Source: an uncultured Erysipelotrichaceae bacterium
Lineage (GTDB): Bacteria > Bacillota_I > Bacilli_A > RF39 > UBA660
DNA length: 35,735 nucleotides
Assembly (NCBI GenBank): GCA_902789225.1
Contig: CADANC010000012.1
Coordinates: forward strand, 1 to 35,735
Direction of reading: 5' to 3'
In this document: positions 25,818 to 31,693 of the stretch, one piece after another
Numbering within the stretch: the stretch's first letter is position 1
How the letters are laid out: each line of letters starts with the position of its first letter
Translations under genes and position numbers: made by a program
Notes under the pieces: generated by a model
The model's database searches: none
Seen by the model: only the letters and a program-made list of their open reading frames with translations
Told to the model about the DNA's origin: nothing

Positions 25818-25836
25818 AGCATATTTGCTGTTATGC
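25818..25836. promoter_or_regulatory. Possible operator upstream of XRE gene
   Basis: Nested inverted repeats AGCA-N4-TGCT (25818-25829) and GCATA-N8-TATGC (25819-25836) lie between a perfect TTGACA (25805-25810) and the XRE ribosome site AGAGGTG (25841-25847). They sit where the -10 is expected, which suits autorepression by the XRE protein. Confidence 0.4.
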
Positions 25837-25851
25837 GATTAGAGGTGAAAC

Positions 25852-26100
25852 ATGATGAAAAATATCAATAAAGATGTAATTAATAATGAAGAATTTGATT
25901 TAATATGTAAATATTTAAAGATTAGATATGAATCAAATTTAAGTCAAAGAGAGTTAGCAAATAGAATAGGAATAGCACAGTCTACTATTGCTAGAATGGA
26001 AAAAAGTATTCACTCTATGTCGATCGGTAATTTTTGTAAATTATTATCTGCTTTAGGATACAAATTAGAAATTGTCAAAAAGGAGGGTGAAAATGAATAA
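25852..26100 (+). CDS. XRE-family repressor/antitoxin-like protein
   Basis: This small DNA-binding protein of 82 residues has a lambda-repressor-type helix-turn-helix (SQRELANRIGIAQSTIARME, about 33-52), then IGNFCKLLSALGYKLEIVKK. This C-terminal pattern is common in antitoxins of HigA type and in small repressors paired with phage-type genes. The start may be either ATG at 25852 or the next codon at 25855; spacing to AGAGGTG (4 versus 7 bases) favours 25855. It overlaps the BRO-N gene by 8 bases, so the two are expressed together. No toxin gene is upstream. Confidence 0.8.
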   Translation: MMKNINKDVINNEEFDLICKYLKIRYESNLSQRELANRIGIAQSTIARMEKSIHSMSIGNFCKLLSALGYKLEIVKKEGENE

Positions 26101-26560
26101 TAAATTACAAATATTAAATAAAACATTTGAAAATAAAAAAGTAAGAACAGTTTGGAATTCTGATGAAGAAAAATATTATATTAGTGTTGTTGATATTGTT
26201 GGTATTTTATCGGAAAGTAGTGATGGTAGAAAATATTGGAACAAGCTAAAACAAAGACTAAAAGAAGAAGAAAATGAAACGGTGACAAATTGTCACCAGT
26301 TGAAATTAATTACTCAAGATGGTAAAAAAAGATTAACTGATGTCGTTGATTTGGAAGAAATGTTTCGTATAATAGAATCTATTCCAAGTAAGAAAGCAGA
26401 ACCTATAAAATTATGGCTTGCTCGCTTAGGTAATGCAAAAGAATCAGTAATAGAAGGAAGCACAATAGCTAAAAACACACGAGAACAAATTGAGGCTAAG
26501 ACAGGTAAAAAAATAGTAACAAATACGAATAATAAAAATTTAAAACAAATAAAAGACTAA
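26093..26560 (+). CDS. BRO-N domain protein, apparently internally shortened
   Basis: The 155-residue protein begins with a BRO-N (phage antirepressor-like/DinD-like) domain: VRTVWNSDEEKYYISVVDIV, then YWNKLKQRL, a TQDGKKRLTDVVDLEEMFRI segment and IKLWLARLG (about residue 108-116). In longer relatives, as I recall them, LAxLG is followed by ~120 more residues before a conserved tail of the type GGxxAKxAR-x-IE-x-x-GxxVxS. Here the equivalent tail (EGSTIAKNTREQIEAKTGKK) follows after about six residues, implying an in-frame internal deletion. The start at 26093 is set by AGGAGG at 26081-26086; upstream extension in frame lies within the XRE gene. Function unknown; DNA binding or antirepression is likely. 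Confidence 0.75.
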   Translation: MNNKLQILNKTFENKKVRTVWNSDEEKYYISVVDIVGILSESSDGRKYWNKLKQRLKEEENETVTNCHQLKLITQDGKKRLTDVVDLEEMFRIIESIPSKKAEPIKLWLARLGNAKESVIEGSTIAKNTREQIEAKTGKKIVTNTNNKNLKQIKD

Positions 26561-26575
26561 AAACTAGTCTTTTTT
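26551..26575 (+). terminator. Terminator overlapping the BRO-N stop
   Basis: AAAAGACTA (26551-26559) pairs with TAGTCTTTT (26565-26573) around a 5-nt loop, with a T-run. It resembles the GACTAGA family upstream (GACTA/TAGTC core; also CAAATAAA before it, as in copy C). Confidence 0.75.
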
Positions 26576-26578
26576 ATA

Positions 26579-26597
26579 TGATAAAATAAATATGTAA
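26579..26597 (+). promoter_or_regulatory. Extended -10 followed by ATG-TAA minimal frame
   Basis: TG-A-TAAAAT (26579-26587) is followed four bases later by ATG-TAA (26592-26597). The arrangement resembles the leaderless promoter at 5950, but the start codon is immediately stopped. A separate TATAAT (26644-26649) lies nearer the XRE gene. Confidence 0.35.
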
Positions 26598-26671
26598 TAG
26601 TAAACTCTCATGTTATGTCCTGTTATTGAATAAAGTACTATCATATAATCATTTTTGAAAGGAAGGATAAT

Positions 26672-27142
26672 ATGAATCAAATTAAAATAGGAAAATTTAT
26701 TTTAAATTGTAGAAAAGAGAAAGGTTTAACTCAAGAACAATTAGCAGAAAAATTAGGTGTTACAAGTAAATCAATTAGTAGATGGGAAAATGGCAATACT
26801 ATGCCAGATTACTCTTTACTAAAAGATCTATGTAATGAGTTAGATATTAATGTTAATGAGTTATTATCCGGTAAAAAAATTAAGGAAAATGATTATATGA
26901 ATAAATCAGAAGAAAATTTAATTAAATTAAGAAAACAAATTGATAAAAGAAAAAAGGTATTAACAATTATTTCTTATGTGTTTATGGGAATCATTATTGT
27001 TGCGTTTATTTTGAACATGGTACTAAATCGTATATTTCCTGATGATAGACATTGGAATATTATTAGATATACATTTTTATATAGTGGTATTACTCTATTT
27101 ATAGTTTCAATTGTTCTTGAATTATTTAAATTTGATAAATAA
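26672..27142 (+). CDS. Membrane-anchored XRE regulator
   Basis: The 156-residue protein has an N-terminal XRE helix-turn-helix (residues ~5-66; LTQEQLAEKLGVTSKSISRW) ending in the typical DINVNELLSG, then a charged linker and two membrane helices (about 95-118 and 129-152) with almost no C-terminal tail. Such proteins are presumed to be membrane-tethered transcription regulators. Its DNA-binding half closely parallels that of the next gene, so the two are paralogues. AGGAAGG is at 26660-26666 and a TATAAT at 26644-26649. Target genes are unknown; the adjacent genes are the likely candidates. Confidence 0.85.
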   Translation: MNQIKIGKFILNCRKEKGLTQEQLAEKLGVTSKSISRWENGNTMPDYSLLKDLCNELDINVNELLSGKKIKENDYMNKSEENLIKLRKQIDKRKKVLTIISYVFMGIIIVAFILNMVLNRIFPDDRHWNIIRYTFLYSGITLFIVSIVLELFKFDK

Positions 27143-27237
27143 ATGGTAAAATATATATAGAATATCAACTCAACCATTGGTATGTGTAACTAATAAATGG
27201 CTTATTTTATAATTAAGTCATGAAAGGAGAAAAGTTC

Positions 27238-27861
27238 ATGGATTTAATTAAGATTGGAAAATTTATTGCTAATTGTAGAAAAGAAAAAAATATAACTCAA
27301 GAACAATTAGCAGAAAAATTATTTATTACTGATCGAGCTGTATCAAAATGGGAAAGAGGATTATCTTTACCAGATGCTGATAAGATGCTAGACTTGTGTA
27401 ATATACTTGATATAAATGTCAATGAACTTTTAAATGGTGAAAGAATTGATATGAAGGATTATGAAAAGAAAAATGAAGAATTATTAGTAGAACTTGCTAA
27501 ACAAGATGAACTAAAAAACAAAAGATTAATTACAGATATGTGGGTATTAACTATAACTGCTTTTATATTTTATGTAGCTCTTGTGGTTATATCTTCTATA
27601 TTTTTAGAAAAAGGTCCAATATTAGCTACAATTATTTGTTTTTCAACAGCTATATTACTAATTGTGTGTTTCTATGGATTTAAACTTGAAGTAGATGCAG
27701 GATATTATGAGTGCAAACATTGTCATCATATATTTGAAGAAAAAAATTACTTTAAATTATTGATGGCTCCACATATGGGTACATCTAGATATCAAAAATG
27801 TCCTAAATGTGGTAAAAGAACAATGGCTAAAAAAGTAATGAATAAGGGAGAAACCAAATAA
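27238..27861 (+). CDS. Membrane-anchored XRE regulator with C-terminal zinc ribbon
   Basis: The 207-residue protein has an XRE helix-turn-helix (~5-66; ITQEQLAEKLFITDRAVSKW), a charged linker, two membrane helices (about 102-122 and 127-147) and a C-terminal zinc ribbon with CKHC (159-162) and CPKC (188-191). Both ends should lie in the cytoplasm. The HTH resembles that of the preceding gene. The ATG at 27238 follows AAAGGAG at a normal distance; an upstream in-frame ATG at 27220 would put that site inside the coding region. Its stop overlaps the start of the CPBP protease gene by one base (TAATG), so the two products are made together. Confidence 0.87.
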   Translation: MDLIKIGKFIANCRKEKNITQEQLAEKLFITDRAVSKWERGLSLPDADKMLDLCNILDINVNELLNGERIDMKDYEKKNEELLVELAKQDELKNKRLITDMWVLTITAFIFYVALVVISSIFLEKGPILATIICFSTAILLIVCFYGFKLEVDAGYYECKHCHHIFEEKNYFKLLMAPHMGTSRYQKCPKCGKRTMAKKVMNKGETK

Positions 27862-28619
27862 TGAAAAAATATATAAAAGAAAATTGGAAATTCTTTATAT
27901 TTATGATTTTAATGTGTATTATTGGTGGGTATTTTACTACAATATATTCAATAAATTCATTAGATCAAAAAATAATTGATGATGCAATAAAACAAGCTGG
28001 TTCAAAAGAGGTAGTTATTATTGTATCAATTTTACAAATAGCATTGTATGCAGTTATATTAGGAGCAATTGGCTTAGTCTTATCGAATAAGATGGGATTA
28101 TGGAAAAAAATAGAGAAAAACAAAAATGCAATAATAGGAGTAATAATTATTTCTATTATTGGTGGTTTATTATTAAGTCTATTTGATAGATATGTGTTTG
28201 GAAGTTTTAGTGATTCTATATTACATAGTTATGATAGTAAACCATCTTTAGAATATATTATTGCATCATTAACTTATGGAGCTGTATTTGAAGAAATATT
28301 ATTAAGATTATTCTTTATGTCATTATTATCATGGATTATATCTAAAATATTTTATAGAAAAGAAAATAAAACACCAACAAAAGTATTTATCATTGCAAAT
28401 GTAATATCTGCATTATTATTTGCCTTATTACATATACCTGCAACTATTCAAACTTTTGGATATATTGATGGATTACTATTATTTAGATGTTTATTGATGA
28501 ATGGACTATTTGGTTTATCATTTGGATGGCTATATAGAAAATATGGAATAGGATATTCAATGCTAGCACATTTTGGCTGTCATTTGATTTCTAAATTAAT
28601 ATGGATTTTATATATTTAA
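27861..28619 (+). CDS. CPBP family intramembrane glutamic protease
   Basis: The 252-residue polytopic protein has about seven or eight hydrophobic segments and the three CPBP (CAAX protease and bacteriocin-processing, Abi) motifs: EEILLR at 144-149 (catalytic Glu pair and Arg), FALLH at 187-191, and HFGCH at 237-241. All catalytic residues are present. Family members cleave within membranes, process bacteriocins or confer self-immunity. It is translationally coupled to the upstream membrane-anchored regulator, which could be its substrate; that is inference. No bacteriocin precursor is seen nearby. Confidence 0.88.
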   Translation: MKKYIKENWKFFIFMILMCIIGGYFTTIYSINSLDQKIIDDAIKQAGSKEVVIIVSILQIALYAVILGAIGLVLSNKMGLWKKIEKNKNAIIGVIIISIIGGLLLSLFDRYVFGSFSDSILHSYDSKPSLEYIIASLTYGAVFEEILLRLFFMSLLSWIISKIFYRKENKTPTKVFIIANVISALLFALLHIPATIQTFGYIDGLLLFRCLLMNGLFGLSFGWLYRKYGIGYSMLAHFGCHLISKLIWILYI

Positions 28620-28649
28620 AAAACAAATGATAATGATGATGCTTGGAAT

Positions 28650-28664
28650 ATTAAGATATTTGGA
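28650..28664 (+). repeat. Intergenic repeat ATTAAGATATTTGGA, copy 1
   Basis: This 15-base sequence is identical to 34862-34876 and closely related to 29577-29588 (ATTAAGATATAGG). In each case it runs straight into a GG-initiated terminator hairpin. It suggests a duplicated 3'-end/terminator module. Confidence 0.55.
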
Positions 28665-28685
28665 GAATAGAAATATTCTCCTTTT
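28662..28685 (+). terminator. Terminator before flavodoxin-like gene
   Basis: GGAGAATA (28662-28669), GAAA loop, TATTCTCC (28674-28681), four T, then the next promoter. Confidence 0.82.
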
Positions 28686-28686
28686 A

Positions 28687-28695
28687 TGCTATAAT
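28687..28695 (+). promoter_or_regulatory. Extended -10 promoter of flavodoxin-like gene
   Basis: TG-C-TATAAT starts two bases after the terminator T-run. The predicted start (~28702) falls at the GGAGG ribosome site (28702-28706). Confidence 0.65.
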
Positions 28696-28714
28696 TTTAT
28701 TGGAGGATGATATT

Positions 28715-29209
28715 ATGAAAGATAAAAAAAGCCTAATTATTTATTTTAGTCGAGCAGATGAAAATTACTCTGTAGGATATATTGATAAAGGTAATACAGA
28801 ATATATAGCAGAATATGTTCAGGAATTTACTAATGCAGATATGTTTAAAGTAGAACCATTAGTTTCTTATGCTAAAGATTATCAGACTTGTCTTAAAGAA
28901 GCAAAGGAAAGAATTGGCAATGCTCCAATTAAAAAATCAATTAAAGACATATCAAAGTATGAAGTTATTTATATAATGACACCAATTTATTGGGGGACTT
29001 ATGCACCAGAAATAGAAACAGCAATTAAGGATTTAGACTTTACTGGTAAAATTATTAGAATAGTAACAACACATGAAGGATCAGGCCTTGCAAATGTTGT
29101 TAGTGATATTAAAAAGATTTGTAAAGGTGCAAATGTTTTAGATGATGCCATAGCTATTGTTGGATCACAAGCAAAGGATTCAAAGAATAGGATCGAATCT
29201 TGGGTTTAA
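28715..29209 (+). CDS. Flavodoxin-like protein
   Basis: The 164-residue protein has a flavodoxin fold. The FMN phosphate loop region is LIIYFSRADENYSVGYIDKG followed by NTEYIAEYV, and the isoalloxazine-side loop is TPIYWGTYAPEIETAI. A later loop, TTHEGSGLANVVSDI, is typical of the small Firmicutes flavodoxins. It would act as an FMN-dependent electron carrier or small reductase; the partner is unknown. A TTG at 28700 is in frame but lies at the ribosome site GGAGG, so the ATG at 28715 is chosen. The NTF2-like gene starts two bases after its stop. Confidence 0.87.
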   Translation: MKDKKSLIIYFSRADENYSVGYIDKGNTEYIAEYVQEFTNADMFKVEPLVSYAKDYQTCLKEAKERIGNAPIKKSIKDISKYEVIYIMTPIYWGTYAPEIETAIKDLDFTGKIIRIVTTHEGSGLANVVSDIKKICKGANVLDDAIAIVGSQAKDSKNRIESWV

Positions 29210-29211
29210 TA

Positions 29212-29580
29212 ATGTCAGATAAAGAATTAATAAGAAAACGCTATATTGATTTATGTGAAGCAAGTATTAATAAGGACTTAATAAAATTAGGTGAAATATT
29301 GTCTGATGATTATGTACTTGTTCATATGACAGGTATGAAGCAAACAAAAGAAGATTATTTAGATTCAGTTAAAAGTGGAGAATTATCTTACTTTGAATCA
29401 AAACATGAAAGCATAGATGTTAATGTTAATGGTGATGATGCAACAATTATTGGAAAAACAAAAACACTTGCTTCACCATTTGGGACAAGTAAATCATGGC
29501 GGAATTTAAGACAGGATTTAAAAGCAAAAAAGATAGATGGTAAATGGATATTAACGTATTCTAAAGCATCGTCATATTAA
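29212..29580 (+). CDS. NTF2-like (SnoaL/DUF4440-type) protein
   Basis: The 122-residue protein has the NTF2-like pattern: an N-terminal helix (LIRKRYIDLCEASINKDLIK), the LSDDYVLVHMTG strand pair, a TKEDYLDSVKSG helix, and a beta sheet ending DGKWILTYSKASSY. These proteins are small ligand-binding or isomerase-like folds, often paired with redox enzymes. Here it follows the flavodoxin-like gene by two bases with no visible ribosome site, so translation is probably coupled. An in-frame TTG at 29200 would overlap flavodoxin and is less likely. The specific reaction is unknown. Confidence 0.8.
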   Translation: MSDKELIRKRYIDLCEASINKDLIKLGEILSDDYVLVHMTGMKQTKEDYLDSVKSGELSYFESKHESIDVNVNGDDATIIGKTKTLASPFGTSKSWRNLRQDLKAKKIDGKWILTYSKASSY

Positions 29581-29585
29581 GATAT

Positions 29586-29611
29586 AGGAGAATGAAAACT
29601 TCTCTTTTTTT
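29586..29611 (+). terminator. Terminator between NTF2-like and flavin reductase genes
   Basis: GAGAA (29588-29592) pairs with TTCTC (29600-29604), extended by G-T and A-T pairs, and is followed by seven T. It is preceded by ATTAAGATATA, like the hairpin at 28662. Confidence 0.7.
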
Positions 29612-29612
29612 G

Positions 29613-29621
29613 TGTTATAAT
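29613..29621 (+). promoter_or_regulatory. Extended -10 promoter of flavin reductase gene
   Basis: TG-T-TATAAT abuts the terminator. The predicted start at ~29628 coincides with TGGAGG (29628-29633). The arrangement and sequence parallel the promoter at 28687. Confidence 0.65.
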
Positions 29622-29641
29622 ACTTAGTGGAGGATGATAAA

Positions 29642-30193
29642 ATGAGAAAAACTATTAAGACAACAGAAGGAATTTTTCCAATGCCAGTATTAATGATTGC
29701 AACATATAATGAAGATGGAACAGTTAATGTAATGAATGCTGCATGGGGAACAATGTTTGAAAGAGATCAAGTAATCTTAAATCTAACTGAATCTCATAAA
29801 ACAGTAAAAAATATTAAGGAAAGAAAAGCATTTACAGTAAGTATTGCTGATAGTAAGCATGTTAAAGAAGCAGATTATTTTGGAGTAGTGTCTGGAAATA
29901 ATACACCAAATAAATTTGAAAAGAGTGGATTAACTGCTACTAAATCAGAATATGTTGATGCACCAATCATAAATGAATTTCCACTATGTTTAGAATGTGA
30001 ATTTATAGAATATAATGACTGTGGTGTTTTAGGTAAAGTAATTAATACTACTGCTGATGAAAGTGTAATGAATGGAGATAATGTAGATATTACTAAAGTA
30101 TCAGCAATAGCTTTTGATCCATATACTCATGGATACTATAAAGTTGAAGAAAGAGTTGGAAATGCATTTAAAGATGGATTAGAATTAAAATAG
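29642..30193 (+). CDS. Flavin reductase family protein
   Basis: The 183-residue protein matches the FMN-binding split-barrel flavin reductase-like family: PMPVLMIATYNEDGTVNVMN near the N-terminus, MFERDQVILNLTESHKTVKN, AFTVSIADSKHVKEADYFG, SGNNTPNKFEKSGL, and PLCLECEF with a C-terminal DPYTHGYYKV. Such proteins bind FMN and may pass electrons between NAD(P)H and flavin or other acceptors; with the nearby flavodoxin-like gene a redox role is plausible. The in-frame TTG at about 29627 lies in the ribosome site, so the ATG at 29642 is used. Confidence 0.9.
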   Translation: MRKTIKTTEGIFPMPVLMIATYNEDGTVNVMNAAWGTMFERDQVILNLTESHKTVKNIKERKAFTVSIADSKHVKEADYFGVVSGNNTPNKFEKSGLTATKSEYVDAPIINEFPLCLECEFIEYNDCGVLGKVINTTADESVMNGDNVDITKVSAIAFDPYTHGYYKVEERVGNAFKDGLELK

Positions 30194-30224
30194 ATCGGAA
30201 GATTAAGAAATTGTGTCAATTATA

Positions 30225-30252
30225 AAAAAGATATGAATGATCATATCTTTTT
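30225..30252. terminator. Bidirectional terminator between flavin reductase and tetR
   Basis: AAAAAGATATGA (30225-30236) pairs with TCATATCTTTTT (30241-30252) around a 4-nt loop, giving T-runs in both directions between convergent genes. Confidence 0.85.
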
Positions 30253-30853
30253 ATTTTTTAAATAAATTTTTAATCATATTAATTGTTATATTAGTCATAG
30301 CATCATAATTTATATCTTTATGCTTATGATATATAATTTCGTGACATAAATTATCAATAAGTCCAATAATTATATGAACTTTTTCTAATAATTGTTCTTC
30401 TTCATAACCATTTTTTACTAATAAGTTTTTAATTCTTTCAGTAACTTCAAATTCCTTATCATAAAAGTATTTGGCAACATTAGAATCAGTATGAATCATA
30501 GCAGTTATTTCTTCATGAGCTCTTTGAGATAATTTATGATTTTTAATTTGACTAGCTATTAAATTTGTCAAATCATTATCAAAGTTTTTAATATCATAAT
30601 TACTCAAATCTAATGTAAGAATAGGAAAGAATATATTGTCTCCAAACTTATATAGCCCTTCCAATAAGATATCATTTTTATCTTTAAAATATTGATAAAC
30701 TATACCAGTAGAGACATCAGCCTCCTTTGCGATTTCAGCTGTATTAGTATTATAATAGCCATTTTTACATATAAGATTAAATCCGGCCTCAATAATTTTA
30801 TCTTTCTTTTCAATAGCTCTCTGTTGCTTAGGCTCTCTGATATTATCGACCAT
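30251..30853 (-). CDS. TetR-family repressor
   Basis: The 200-residue protein has an N-terminal TetR helix-turn-helix (about 20-60; TAEIAKEADVSTGIVYQYFK) and a helical ligand-binding domain. It is transcribed divergently from an ABC transporter. The 136-base interval holds two near-identical imperfect palindromes, one over the -35 side of its own promoter and one over the start of the transporter transcript. It therefore very probably represses both itself and the transporter until an inducer binds. The inducer is unknown. The start is preceded by AGGTGAC on the minus strand. Confidence 0.9.
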   Translation of the reverse strand: MVDNIREPKQQRAIEKKDKIIEAGFNLICKNGYYNTNTAEIAKEADVSTGIVYQYFKDKNDILLEGLYKFGDNIFFPILTLDLSNYDIKNFDNDLTNLIASQIKNHKLSQRAHEEITAMIHTDSNVAKYFYDKEFEVTERIKNLLVKNGYEEEQLLEKVHIIIGLIDNLCHEIIYHKHKDINYDAMTNITINMIKNLFKK

Positions 30854-30874
30854 ATAAAGTCACCTCGTAAGTAG

Positions 30875-30883
30875 AGTATATCA
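30875..30883 (-). promoter_or_regulatory. Extended -10 promoter of tetR
   Basis: The minus strand reads TG-A-TATACT. The operator at 30895-30916 covers its -35 position. Confidence 0.55.
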
Positions 30884-30894
30884 CGTAATGTAAT

Positions 30895-30916
30895 AATGTG
30901 AAATAGAATTCATATT
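30895..30916. promoter_or_regulatory. TetR operator 1
   Basis: A 22-bp imperfect palindrome, AATGTGAAA...TTCATATT, matches operator 2 at 18 of 22 positions. It lies upstream of the ABC -35 and over the tetR -35 position. Confidence 0.7.
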
Positions 30917-30921
30917 ATTTA

Positions 30922-30950
30922 TTGACTATTATAATTCTTGATAATATAAT
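30922..30950 (+). promoter_or_regulatory. Promoter of the ABC-ZIP operon
   Basis: TTGACT (30922-30927), a 17-base spacer, TATAAT (30945-30950). The start at ~30957 falls in operator 2. The ribosome site AGAAGGAAGG is at 30975-30984. Confidence 0.85.
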
Positions 30951-30951
30951 T

Positions 30952-30973
30952 AATGTGAAAAGTATTTCATATT
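30952..30973. promoter_or_regulatory. TetR operator 2
   Basis: AATGTGAAA-AGTA-TTTCATATT is palindromic except for one pair, spans the transcription start, and is a copy of operator 1 located 57 bases away. Confidence 0.75.
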
Positions 30974-30989
30974 TAGAAGGAAGGATACT

Positions 30990-31691
30990 ATGAAAAGTTT
31001 TATTGAATTAAGAAATGTAAAAAAGACTTATATAGTCGGTGAACAAAAATTTAATGCTTTAGATGGAATAGATTTAAGTATTAATCAAGGAGAATTTGTA
31101 GTAATACTCGGACCATCAGGTGCTGGGAAATCAACACTGTTAAATCTTCTTGGTGGAATGGATAAAGCCACATCTGGGGATATTTACATTGGCGAAGATA
31201 ATATAGCAAAATATAACGATAATGAACTAACTAGATATAGAGCACATGATGTTGGATTTATATTTCAGTTTTATAATATAATGCCTACTTTAACTGTAGA
31301 TGAGAATGTTAATTTAATAAAAGATGTTACTAATACCTCAAGAAACTCTAAGGAAGTATTAAAAAGTGTAGGTTTATCAAAACATGCCGATAAATTTCCG
31401 GGAGAATTATCAGGAGGAGAACAACAAAGAGTATCAATTGCAAGAGCAATTATGAAAAATCCAAAGGTATTATTATGTGATGAACCAACTGGAGCACTTG
31501 ATTCAAAGACAGGAGTAGAAATATTAAAATTACTTCGAAAACAAAGTGATGAAGATACAACTGTTATTATAGTTACCCATAACTCTTTAATTGCTGACAT
31601 AGCAGATAGAGTAATTAGAATAAAAAATGGAAAAGTTGTATCTAATGAACTTAACACGCATCCAAAAAATATTGATGAGGTTAAGTGGTAA
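30990..31691 (+). CDS. ABC transporter ATP-binding protein (MacB/LolD class)
   Basis: The 233-residue ATPase has Walker A GPSGAGKST (41-49), the Q-loop in FQFYNIMPTLT, the signature LSGGEQQR (140-147), Walker B VLLCDEPTGALD and the switch His in VTHNSL. The class partners with FtsX-type permeases, and such a permease follows directly, its start three bases after this stop. The operon is under the divergent TetR. Members of this class move lipids, lipoproteins or drugs or act as mechanotransmitters; the substrate is not visible here. It is not part of the Bce module at 20-25 kb. Confidence 0.92.
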   Translation: MKSFIELRNVKKTYIVGEQKFNALDGIDLSINQGEFVVILGPSGAGKSTLLNLLGGMDKATSGDIYIGEDNIAKYNDNELTRYRAHDVGFIFQFYNIMPTLTVDENVNLIKDVTNTSRNSKEVLKSVGLSKHADKFPGELSGGEQQRVSIARAIMKNPKVLLCDEPTGALDSKTGVEILKLLRKQSDEDTTVIIVTHNSLIADIADRVIRIKNGKVVSNELNTHPKNIDEVKW

Positions 31692-31693
31692 TT

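Noticed and set aside
24812-30252. Integron cassette array
   Set aside because: The repeated hairpins are short terminators with T-runs; no attC core sites, long imperfect stems or integrase are seen.
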